Below are positions 11,326 to 22,080 of a stretch of DNA of 64,000 nt, piece after piece. Origin of the DNA: Eucalyptus grandis (Eukaryota > Streptophyta > Magnoliopsida > Myrtales > Myrtaceae); the NCBI RefSeq assembly GCF_016545825.1, contig NC_052622.1:42245263-42309262 (forward strand), written 5' to 3'. The position numbers and the translations under genes are program-made. A model generated the notes under the pieces. It saw only the letters and a list, made by a program, of their open reading frames with translations. It had not been told where the DNA came from and did not search any database. The first letter of the stretch is position 1; every line of letters begins with the position of its first letter.

Positions 11326-14300
11326 TGTTGACACATAAATTTTGGCCACTCGGTTATTTACTTATTGCATAAAAATTAGGGATTAATTTTATCCCTAAAG
11401 ACATATTAGAATGCATAGCATATAATTTTAGGTGCATTTATTCGTTATTATTGCATTTGCATTGGGCTGATGACAGATGGGCTTGAATTGATGGTTCTAA
11501 GCTTTAATTCGACGAGTTAGGCTAAGCCCATGAAGAGTGGGAATTAGTCCGAGCCCATTATTTTTTGATGACCGAAAATTAACTTATGAGGAATGGCGAT
11601 TTAATATTTTTCATGATATGATGGTGGAAAGAAAAGAAATGAAGGAAAGAAAAGGATGCGGATGTGTCACAATTTTTGCATGGTCAAAGGTGAAAGGAAA
11701 TTAAAAAAAGAAATCGTATCTTGACCATGCAATATGTGATTTTGTTTCTTTCCTTGGAGGGCTCCATTCCTTTGCATATAAAAGGAGTGCTCTCCTTCGA
11801 TAAAAAGGAGGCCACAGAATTCCGTACACGGCCACAGAATTAAGAGAAAGGGGGGTCGGCAATTTTATTCTCAGAGGACTAGAGAAAATACACGTGAGAA
11901 CACGAGAGAGTGCGCTCGTGGCTGCCCCTTGTTATTCCGTCGACATTCTCCAACGAAGTTGCTGTCGAGTCTAAGAAGCATCCTTGATTGTGCGACGAGA
12001 TATCCCCTATTGCCTCCCAGTCATTGTCGCCGCATCTAGGTTTTGTATCACTCTTGAAAGATCCAACCCAACTTAGAGCAATTCAGAAGTCAATGTATAA
12101 AGGAGAGCTTGATCGATGAAGTCAGAATTTTAAGGATCCACTTTCTCAACGCACAAATATAGAGAAAGGAGGAGACTTTGCGGCGGTGGTCTTTGCCTTG
12201 TGGAGTTCAAGCCGAAAGAGGCAAAAGAAGGTGTCGTTACTTTGCTGTTCGCAGGTCCAACTCCACGTTGCAGCCATCGCCGTGCCAGTCTCTGTGTCCT
12301 GCGGCATTCCCGACGTTCCAGGAGCACCCTCGAAGCTTTCCGTTGGTCTGGTTCATAAGTGAACGTCTCATACTGGCCGCCTCTCCGCAACTTGCAGAAT
12401 TTCTGTTTTTTTTTTTTTTTTCGTAGGTTATCTGAAGCTCTTGCTGACCGCATCGTGAGCATCATCGAGCGCCGCAAGCACCACGGCTGAGTCACCGTTC
12501 AGCCGTGAGTCTCGACGAGGTCTCGCTGCCCATCCGTGAACCATCACCGCTCGCCACCGTGAACCATCGCCGCCATCCTCCAATGATGCCCACCAATAGA
12601 CGATCTCCAGTGCCCAGCGAATTTCACCACAAGCCAAGCGTCGTCGTTCCTTGAATTCACGGTATTCGTGTTTGCAGGTGTCTCCGTGAGCATCGGTCAT
12701 CTCCCACGGCCGCCCCGACGTCCATTTAGAGGCAATTTAATCGAGTCATCCATTCGCAAGTCTTGAACCCGCCGCAACCGCTTTGATGATTCTCTGAACA
12801 ACTCAACTGACACCAGATTCTTCAATGGGCACAAGAGGGCGTTCCCAATACAAAAGAAGCGGTGAAATTTGTCCTGTTTTGCCCAAGCCTTTATTAAAAA
12901 GGCGAAGCTTGATAGCAAAGTGAAAAGAAGCTGAAGTTCTTGGATAGAATTCCAAAGTACTCGGTCTTGTGGAACACGTCCGACGATTACCGAGCGACCG
13001 TGCGTGCTACGGATCGTCGATCTTCCTCACTGTGATTCCCGTGACCCATCATCCGTCCGAATTTGGAAAGGTCACCCGCGCGACATTGTGATTTAGTTAA
13101 GACTATTTGATTTTCATATATGTCTACCTAATTTGTGATATCACAATCTTTCTTTGAATGTTTGATCGGTATTGTCATATTCAAGAAATCTCTTGATCCC
13201 TCATGAATTAGGAAATTTTCCTAATTTCACAACGTGCATATGATTAATGGTCCGATTTCACGCTTGAAATACGATCCGCAATCATACGGAAAAATCGCCA
13301 ATCCGATCTCACGCTCGAAATACGATTCGTGATTTTATTTAAAAATTGATCAATCCGATCTCATGCGCGAGATACGATTCGTCAATTTATTTCCCAAAAT
13401 TAAATGGACATGGTGATTTGGTGCCGTGCTGTTCTTGATGCCTTTATTTGATTGCTCTCGTAAAAGAAAAACCCAAAAAATATATATTTGAGTCAGACTA
13501 GGTTCATGATAGAATATTACTTGTTTTAGGGGTTATTTTGCATGTTTAGAATAGGAAATTTATTTATTTCGAATTCCTTAAATAAAAATCCAAAAAAGAT
13601 GCATTCATTTAGGATGTTAGTTTTTTTTTAAACTTGAATTGCACGTTTAATTATTTAGCAATTTTAATTTTGAATTTTATATAATAAAAAAAAACACTAA
13701 AATCATCACGCATATGTCATGTAGAATTAGTGCATTCTTTGCACGTCATTGCATATGAGGATAAGATTGCGTGTTTTTTCAATTATAGGTTTAGATTAAT
13801 TTTTTAGATAGATTGCATCCTAAGTTAGAGATTGCTAAATTAAGATAATATCTTAGTTTAAATTAGGATATTCTTAATATAAGTTGGATTGATATCTTAA
13901 TCTAGCTAGATAATTTTGCATTTTTCTTAATTTCGAATTTCATGGAAAATACCAATAAATTGCCTTAGAATAAATCAATTTCATTCCTTAGGATAGACTG
14001 CATTTTATTTATGTCATATAGGTAGGTCATATTGCCATGTCATATCATTTTATGCTAGATTAGTAGCATGCATTGCACGATTCTCATTAAATAAGTGAAA
14101 AAAAAAATTGAGTAATTGTGTGTCAATTAGAAATTATATCTAGGATTGTCGATGTGAATTCTGTTCTAACACTGCAGATATTTTCGTTGCTATAAGGTAA
14201 TCTTTTTATTTGCTTTCTTGAGTGTTAAATTGGTGGTTTACGCACTCGTGTGATCACCTCATATGTTAAGGAAGTGAATTAAAATTAATTCAAGCTGCTT

Positions 14301-14594
14301 ACAAAACATTTTTTTTCGAAATAAAAAGAGAAAGGTACTGAAAGGGCATTAGAAAAGTCTAGTGTAACTAAGTCCCCATACCCAAAGTCTCTGGTTTGTA
14401 GAAGTAAAATAATTCTTACTTAGGTGTCTAATCGACCTACCGTAAACTGATTAGTGGCAACTCCCTTTTTGCATGCTAAATATTTGAATCTAAGTCACGA
14501 ATTGGTATGGATTTGGGAGAGCCCGAGCTAATTCTAGGCATAGCAATCCATTAGCCAAATTCTATGTGGTGCACCCGAAAATTTAGTCACGACA
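11326..14594 (+). mobile_element. Probable solo LTR, Ty3/Gypsy-type (3,269 bp)
   Basis: The element starts TGTTGACACATAAATT and ends AGTCACGACA, with TG...CA termini. It is flanked by a perfect 5-bp duplication ATCTC (11321-11325 and 14595-14599). The paralogous empty site at 568-572 has a single ATCTC, so insertion is shown directly. A TATAAAA box at 11777-11783 fits an LTR promoter on the plus strand. There is no gag/pol reading frame and no second copy of the start sequence inside, so a solo LTR is the simplest reading. The large size and a TTAGTGGCAACTCCC-like stretch near the 3' end recall Tat/Ogre-lineage LTRs; that lineage call is inference. A non-coding LARD element is the alternative. 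Confidence 0.75.
13251..13395 (+). repeat. Tandem 51-52-bp repeats inside the LTR
   Basis: Three copies start at 13251, 13302 and 13354. Each carries TCCGAT(T/C)TCA(C/T)GC followed by GAAATACGAT or GAGATACGAT. Short subrepeats are common in long plant LTRs. Confidence 0.75.
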
Positions 14595-15907
14595 ATCTCA
14601 CAACATCAAGCTCCTTGATATTGAATTAATGATCACACCGATACAAAAGCCAATCGCTCATTGGAAACTCAACTATATCTCACAAGGCCCTCTAACAGGG
14701 AGCACGCCGGGAAAGCATTATTCCACTTCTTGTTAAAGGGTTACTAACTCCCGGTCCTCAACTCTACAGGTAAGGGTGTCAGGAACCGAACTGAAAACCA
14801 AACCGAACCGAACCGAAAAATTCGATTTTTTCGATTTGGTTCGTATTCGGTTTGGTTTTCATTAAAAACCATTTTTTTTATTGGTTTGGTTTTTATCAGT
14901 TAACCAAACCGAACCGAACCAACAAACCGATAAAACCATTAGCCAATCGCTCATGGGAATTGGATTGTTTTTTCCTTGATTGTTCATGTTTGGTACAGCA
15001 ATTTTGAGTTTGATTTTGCGGCGTGTGATTGGAATGCAATCTATACAAATCGCTGAAACTGCCACTTGAGTGTAGAATTTGCATTTAACAGAACAATATC
15101 GCTGTCAGATTGGCCATTTTCAGTTCATTCTTGATCTGACATGACATGGGTAATCACAATCTTTATGCTGACCGCGGCATTCGCATTATCAAGCGTCGGG
15201 TCATGTTGCTTCTATTGATGACCAAGTAGAAGTCCCTCTCTTCTGTCATTTGCATTGCAAACTTTCTTTTCCTCAGTACCGATAGGTAGCTTAACTATAC
15301 ACTGCCAGTGAAGACCCAAGAGTTTTAAGATGGACTTGCTTTCTGGATCATCTAAGCAAGTGCCCATGCATGTCATATCTCTTCCAATCCTCATTACTGA
15401 AGGTTCATGACTTTGGATAAATCTTCCTCTAGTATACCAGTATAGGCTAATCAGAGTGGCACTCCTACGAACAATCGAATTCGATAGGGCACGAGTTTCT
15501 GAAATGGAACTCGTTCAAGAGTAGAGTTGCTAATCCTTCCCAAGACATAACTTGCGCTTTTAGAGAATTTGAACTCTGAAAATTGCAGCGATACGGCCAT
15601 TTAATTCTCAGGCAATTTTTCTGTGGGAGCTTTTGTTTTCTCTATGACATTTGCAGTTCTTTAACTGCAAAATGTGGACGGTATGGATTATCAAACTGAG
15701 CAATTACTTCAGAAGAAAAAGTTCTTCGTGGTTCAAAGTAGCATTTTTAATTCTTGAAGACATTTAGCTGGGATTTACTTTGAAGGCATTTTGACTCCTT
15801 CCTTGCATTTTACATGCTTACTGTTATATGACAGAACACCTAGTATGTTCCTCTGTGTGTTATCATTCTCTCATGTTGTTCACGTCTTGGTTACGTTTGA
15901 ATTACAG

Positions 15908-16006
15908 GCTTGGATGTCATAACAGCAATCGCTTCCATTCCAACGTACAAACCCTCCGAGATTATCCGCCAACTCAATGACTTGGCGTACAAACCCTCTG
16001 AGTATA
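15908..16006 (+). pseudogene. Captured cyclophilin (chloroplast PPIase) exon fragment
   Basis: After an acceptor-like TTACAG, the frame reads GLDVITAIASIPTYKPSE then IIRQLNDLAYKPSE. The first part resembles the C-terminal part of plant chloroplast cyclophilins (CYP26-2/CYP28 type), where a G-x-DVVTAI core is followed by a K-P-S-E segment. The YKPSE-coding segment occurs twice (15942-15959 and 15987-16004), as if rearranged. It lies inside the hAT-like element and is not a functional gene. The family call is from memory of the motif; a protein search would settle it. Confidence 0.6.
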
Positions 16007-16546
16007 TTTACATTTGCTTTTCTGTTGGATACAGAGGAGGTAAAGTCCAAATGTCCGAGGATTACACATGCAGATCTATACCAGGTGAAAAGACTGTGTA
16101 AAGGATTGGTTCTTCTGTCTTACATATCACGAGTTGGCTCACCAAATAGGTGGACAAAATCATTCTTGATATAACAAGCTTAGTTTGAAAAAGACTTCGA
16201 ATTCTTACCATGTAACTTTGATGTTTTCTGCCCTCCAGCATGCAACATCTTCAAAACTAATATGCATGCACGTAGTGAAGCCCTTAATTGGCATAACCCA
16301 CAAATTCTCTAATTTCAGATGCTTTAGGAGCAAATCTTTATCTATCTTATTTTTAGTCCTCTGGGAATTTAGTTCTCGGTTGCTTATAGGAAATCTCCTC
16401 TGTCTAGTTCAACTGGTATTTTTCTTGGTTGTTTAGTGGTTGAATAATGTTATATTTAGCTGATCAATTCTAGTGGTTACTATTAAAAATGGTCTATCAA
16501 TTGTGAGTATTGATCATTATGAGCGAAATGCCTGTTTTAGCTAGCA

Positions 16547-16721
16547 GGAGTTGTTGCAGTAGAAGGCACTGGAGGTCCCACAATCGACTTTGTTCCCGGA
16601 AGAAAGGTACTCTGTTTTAGCTGTATGTGAGCAAGATAATTCTCACGAGTGCCTTATTCATTAAGTTTTTCTCTATCTGCAGGATTCAAGAGTTTCTCCA
16701 AACGAAGGAAGACTTCCAGAC
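16547..16721 (+). pseudogene. Captured ascorbate peroxidase fragment (two exons plus intron)
   Basis: Exon piece 16547-16606 reads GVVAVEGTGGPTIDFVPGRK and ends at a GT donor. After a 76-bp intron ending CTGCAG, the piece 16683-16721 reads DSRVSPNEGRLPD. Together they match the conserved segment of plant cytosolic/peroxisomal ascorbate peroxidases (GVVAVE-TGGP ... PGRKDS ... EGRLPD) with the family's exon junction kept. Retention of the intron shows capture from genomic DNA rather than from mRNA. No haem-binding or catalytic region is present. Confidence 0.8.
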
Positions 16722-18669
16722 TAATTTAGATTATTTTGAGTTGAACAGAAAAAGAAAAAGAAAAAAAAAAACGAAAAACGAAAAAAAACAAATGCAAAAA
16801 CCGAAAAACCGAACCAAACCGAACCGAAATTGGTTCGGTTCGGAAGTTTTTTCTAACGGTTCGGTTTCGTTTTTCAAAAAAACCGAACTGAGTCAAACCG
16901 TTGACACCCCTAACTACAAAAGAGTGTCGCCACAATACATGGAACTTCCACAGGAGTGCACGCAGATCTGAAGGGCCAAGGCTAATCAGCAAAATCCTCA
17001 TTCTCATGGTAACAACTAGAACCCTGTGAAAAAGTTAAGTCGAGTTGTGGAGATCTATATTGATCAGAGGAGATCGGAAAGTCCTACTACAATAAAGATC
17101 GATTGATATTCCAGGAACCAGACCATCGAAAAACACTCCAAGGAAGCAGGGCACCATAAAGTCCAGAAGATGGGATCACACAATCAAATTAGGTAGCTTC
17201 TTCAATCACCTGATAAATCAAAAAAGGGCCTGCATCACCATTTGCAGTTCAAAATGTATATAGCAAAAGCTATGACTTAGCTAAAATTAGTCATCAACAT
17301 CTAACTAAACAAAGCCCCTCTATAATAACTACCAAATGAAGTAAAATGAAGACTACATAACTTGTTTCATTCTGGAAAAATGAAGAGAAGGCTGCATAAC
17401 CTCTTAAGCACCTGTTCTTATCAACTCAAACATGACCGAAAAGGGCACTCAGACAAGACTTTCTCAGAGAGATAGAGAGAGATAGAGGGAGAGAGAGAAA
17501 CTCACGTAGGTGGATGCCACACGATCCAACAATCCTCACCTGCATATGAAGACAGTCCTTCCAAATTCTCCATATAACAATAGCCAAGCAGGAAAAATCA
17601 TACCACCTGTACCCAACAAAACCTGCACAATAGAAACAGGCAAACTTAGTCGATGCCAGAGGTAATTCAATTTAACTCTAGGTCCCAATGGTATCAAGCC
17701 ATCATGCTTGGAACATTAAGGCTGGGAGATACTATAAGCCTAGTCTGCGCAATTTGACACCCTCTGTGATTCTCTTTTCGATGACTTCAGTGTTTCTGCA
17801 ACTTTACATTCATCGGGCATTATGAAAAACTAAATCAAATGTACACTTTTATGTGCATCATAAAACAATGATTAAGTAAAAACTATGTCCACTTTAATTG
17901 ATATGAATCTGGTAGATAACCAGAAAACCATAAGCACTGGGCAGGTACTTACTATATATAATCATTGCGATATGCTTGTTGGCCTATGTGAAGATGTTAA
18001 TATACTCTCAAGCCTAAGAGAAGGACTTTCTATTCGAGTATCTAATTGGTAAAAAATGTCCATATTAGACAAATAAACCAGCAAATGTTCAGAAAAAAGC
18101 ACAAATGGGCATTCTTTGTGTGCAATAGGTGCTGCTAATTTTAAGGCCTCTTGGAGGCAACGTGATAGTCTAAACCCTGAGCAACTGGCTTTCTATGTGA
18201 GTAATTGATGGATCATCATTGCCACTGATTTTGCATAGAGACACCAAAAAGAAATGTTAGACGAAGAAAAATAGAATGAATACTACCGGTTGTCTTAATC
18301 AACGCATTTTCATTTCTGCCATCAATCTTCAGTTTAAAAATTCCACGACATCTGAAATGATCATCGCGTAAAGTAATCCTATTGTAATATCAAACCCTCC
18401 CCACATAGAAACCTTCCCAGTATCGATAGTTCACCACCCTGACTACATCTCGAGAGAGAGAGAGAGCAAGCAAGGATCCTGTAACTAATGGTGTAACTTC
18501 TTAAGTATTCATAACAGCAAAGCTGTAGCATATAGCCTAGGAGAAAGATGAAAACAACAAGGTAAAGGGTTCTAAATAGCAACTTCTATGACCAATAAAG
18601 TACCAACAGACACCGTTTAGAATCGCCATCCTCGCGACAAAATAGGATCAACGGACCTCAGCCCAGCGA

Positions 18670-18750
18670 TCACCAACTCAGTGGGAGGAAAAACTTCCTA
18701 TGATGCATGAAACGATCAATTAAAGGGGGGGCCACGATCCACGATTCCAT
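18670..18750 (-). other. Paralogous copy of the 26-codon ORF
   Basis: Same length and frame as 2672-2752, with two amino-acid changes and a CT-rich leader upstream on the minus strand. It is kept open in both copies, while nearby non-coding sequence has gained indels. Function unknown. Confidence 0.3.
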
Positions 18751-18935
18751 CGCAGGTCGCCGCCGCGAGCGAGGAAGTGAGAGAGAGAGAGAGAGAGGGA
18801 TTTTGTCCGGCCAGACGATGAGTACAGAAGCATTTGGGTGCGTTGCAGAGATGACAATTGAAGAAACAAAAGGAGAGAATTTGTTTGCTCTGCCCAGAGT
18901 GTATTCGCTCTTCCGAGATACGCATTTCAATAGTT

Positions 18936-19684
18936 GCATGTTTGGTAACCATCCAAACAGTGATTCTCATTTTTGTTCTCGGGAATAATTTGGAAATAAA
19001 ATTGCGTTTGGTAAAATTTTTGTTCCTAGAAATAAATTTCTATTTTTTTCTAAAATTAGATTTGAAATAGAATCAAGAAAAAAAAAAAATTTAATTCTTG
19101 TTCCGGAAATAAATCTAAGAATCAAAACCAACTCTTCTTCTTCTTCTTCTCTTTTCTTCTTCTTCATCGACCATCATCCGGCGGTTGCCGTCCGCCACCG
19201 CCCACCGCCGCTCTGCCGGCAACCGGTCCAGCGAGCTCGCCGGTGGTTAGGCGGGCCTCGCCCAACCCAGCAAGGCTCGCCTAGCCCCGCCGGTGGCTAG
19301 GAAGCCTCGCCCAACCCCCGTGAGGCCGGCTCCGCCACCGACGAGGCTCGGCCGATGAGGGCCGGCGACGCTTCGGTGAGGTGGCCGACTCTCGTCTAGC
19401 TGGTTCTTGGTTTGGCGACCGGCCACAAGAAGAAGAAGAAGAAGAAGAATAGGAAGAAAAAGGAAAAAAAAAAAATAAAGGAAAAAAATAATTAAAAATT
19501 AAAAGAAATTGATTTGGAACATAATCAATGAGCATGGTATCAAGCGCAATTTTATTCTAAAATCAAAAAATTTGGACAGATTACCAAACGATTTAAAATG
19601 CTTAGAAATTGTTCCGAGAACGAATAAAAAAGAATTATTTTTATCGAATGCATTCTGGAAACAAAATCGTTACCAAACGCGCCC
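18936..19684. mobile_element. hAT-like MITE with GC-rich core (about 749 bp)
   Basis: The termini GCATGTTTGGTAAC and (reverse complement) GCGCGTTTGGTAAC form inverted repeats. AT-rich arms surround a GC-rich core (19190-19400) full of CTCGCC and GCGAGG. Unit 1 at 2930-2945 is uninterrupted (TTGAATAACTTTCTGC), giving an empty site. The target duplication is degenerate, about ATAACTT. The terminal family matches the element at 45397-46302. Confidence 0.7.
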
Positions 19685-20804
19685 TAACTTTATGCTCTTT
19701 AATAATTAGTGAATCCTTTTTTTTTGTTGAATATAATTGGTGAATTAGATTATATTAGATTAGGAGATTTTGTAACATAGATCATGCTTTTTATCGAGAA
19801 AAAAAAATCGTATGTATTTTTACTATTTTACTATTTTTATAAGTATAACTTACATAACCATCGATAAAAAAAATAATTGATATTAATATATTAGAGAATT
19901 CGGTTGACCAATTTTAGAAAACCCTATAAAATTAAAGCAAAGAAACATGATGAAGGAAGTAACAGAGTTAATTTTTAAGTAGGAAAAAAATGATGAGTTG
20001 ATTTTATTTTTAATAAAGAAATTGGGCAGGAGGGGTGATCACTGTGGCTCTTCTGTTGATTGTGATGTGTATGTATGGGCGTCATATTCATGGATAGTGA
20101 AGGTAAGGGTATGTTTTCTAACTTGAACTCGTATTTGATATCAACAAACTTTATTTTGATTTATGATCATTTTAATGAATATCCTGGATACTTATTAAAT
20201 ATTTGTATTGAGGGGATCTTCGATCTTCAATGTGTAATCGGGTATATTATAATGACAATCAATGTATTAGGAGTCACAATATTTTTATATTTAGTTGCAT
20301 AATAAGTGTTTTTGAGACACTTTTTAAGTAAATCTTTTTTGTATCGAGTCTTTATGCTCTTTAAAGAATAACTTCACCGCTTCAAATCGAGTTAGTAAGT
20401 TCTTCGAGAGGAAAAACCTAGTGGAAATTTCCAAGTATCATGCAAAGAATACAATAGACCGGTAAACTTTTTAGTTTTGTATGATCAATTTCTAAGTTCT
20501 TTATAAAGAGAAAAGTTCAACAAAATCCTCCCATTGGAAATTTGCCATCATTACTATAAAAAGCTGCTTAAGAGCACGTACATCAAATCAAATAATGTAT
20601 AAGCGAAAAAATTTCTGATACTCTTTCCAATAAAAAAAATTCAAGATTCAACTAATTCTAGATTTTGAGCTTGGTCGCATTTTTCATGTAAGATTTTGGA
20701 CCAAGTATTCTTTTTCCCCCTCTCATTTTCCGTCTTCCTATCATATCAATTTCGACATTTTGCTTTTGGCTTTTCTTCTTGTCTTTCTGACTTTTTTTGC
20801 CACA

Positions 20805-21015
20805 TGGTGCATGCAAGGAGACTATATAAAGAGGTCAATCTATCATGTCCATGGTCATCAAGGCATTAGAGGGCATCGTGAAAGTTCAAGAAGACTTGGA
20901 TTACAACTTCTTTGCTCAGCCTTCCACTGGCGGAGCAATGAGATTTAGTTCAATGGACATCAAATTCAATGCTACCGCCGCATTATTACTCTCAATCCTA
21001 AGTGGTCCACGATGA
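20805..21015 (+). pseudogene. RLK C-terminal fragment (unit 3)
   Basis: This is the same C-terminal RLK remnant as at 4038-4244, joined to the same RLK 5'-flank sequence at the same breakpoint. A net 4-nt insertion after GACTATATAAAGAGG breaks the frame before the SMVIKALEG part. Non-functional. Confidence 0.8.
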
Positions 21016-21875
21016 CATAGCAAATTTATAAGAACTTTTCTTCAGAGAAAGTGCCGGCAATTGAATTTTCTATCTACAAGGACTCTAGCTTGTTATTCTC
21101 TTTTTTAAGCCCCAAAAAAAGCCTGTGACATAATATCATTTATCGTTTTCACTTTGCTAAAAAGTGGACTTTGCCATAACTTGGCGAAGGATTGAGTTGA
21201 TATACTGCAATTGGGTTTTATTGCTTATGTAGAAATTTATCGTGCTCAAGTTTATTGTATCCAAGTCGTTTGTGTAAAGAGCTGCTAAAAGACTAGTGAA
21301 CTACTAATATTTGCTCAAAAAAAAAAACTACTAATAATGTCTTTTGGTAGCTTTTTCATGTCATGGATCCAAATCTAATTTGCTTTTTGGTTCCAGCACC
21401 TAATATTCTTTAGATTCAATGTCTCCCTCCATATCTTCCTCATTTCAAAATTAATTGGCTATTTTTCAGTCCATTCTACGAGCACGTGATTAAAACCAAT
21501 AAAGATAACCAAGAGAATTTCATCATTGGTAAGTTTGGATTTTTCCTAGTGACTAAGTTTGGATTTTTCCTAGTGACTTATATTGTATCGTAAGTTAATA
21601 ATAATCTCAACTTCCAGCTTCTCAAGGATCCGTTAGGTCACTTCGGGGCATATGTTTGCCAAAAATAGAGAACCGATATGTCTGGGCATTCAAGATTCGA
21701 CTTTCCGATCTTTAGATAACACTAATCGGGTTATAAGAAGCTTGTTCGGGTCTTATTTGGTAACGGAACTTCTCGCATAATTAACGAAAGTTCAAAGCGA
21801 TCTGACCTGGCTCTCCCGGCCATGCCGTGGCGCCTCTTGATTGAACCTGACTACGGCAGGTAAACAAACCAGAGC

Positions 21876-21883
21876 CCACGTGG
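21876..21883 (+). promoter_or_regulatory. G-box CCACGTGG upstream of P58IPK
   Basis: A perfect palindromic G-box lies about 200 bp before the P58IPK start codon. In the two gene-less promoter copies the site is altered (CCATGTGG near 5055, CCACGTAG near 10040). bZIP factors, including those of the plant unfolded protein response, bind ACGT cores, and P58IPK genes are commonly ER-stress induced. The link to this site is inference. Confidence 0.5.
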
Positions 21884-22080
21884 AGCTCGCCCATAGGCCC
21901 GAGCTACGTGTAACCTCTCGCGAAGTCCTCTTCTCCTCCCTCTTCCCGGCACGAACTCAGTAGCGACGGAACTATTTCTTCTTCTTCTTCCTCCAAATTC
22001 CTCTGCCTCGTAGTCTCCGAATCGGAGTCGCCATAATAAGTTATCTATCACGAATCGCGCAGGGAGACGAAAATCTCGCG

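Larger units (their letters stand above)
14771..16912. mobile_element. hAT-like non-autonomous element with captured gene fragments (2,142 bp)
   Basis: The termini are TAAGGGTGTCA and TGACACCCCTA, near-perfect inverted repeats of the hAT type. Subterminal tracts are rich in AACCGAACCG and its complement. The flanking 8-mers TCTACAGG and ACTACAAA share five bases (CTACA), as for an old 8-bp target duplication. The unit 1 locus near 720 lacks the element, though it also lacks some flanking bases, so the empty site is not clean. Inside are intron-containing fragments of two host genes (15908-16006 and 16547-16721), with no transposase frame. This fits the definition of a Pack-type transposon. 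Confidence 0.72.
10750..22080. repeat. Segmental duplication unit 3, enlarged by insertions
   Basis: This unit is collinear with 1-5076 but about 6 kb longer, because of insertions at 11326-14594, 14771-16912 and 18936-19684. It ends in the functional promoter of P58IPK. Smaller differences include a loss of about 45 bp near 17005 relative to 790-835, and one copy instead of three of the 105-bp tandem unit. Confidence 0.85.

Noticed and set aside
12130..12918. Several ORFs inside the 3.27-kb insertion
   Set aside because: None shows gag, protease, reverse transcriptase or integrase motifs; they overlap on both strands in the LTR's leader-like region.
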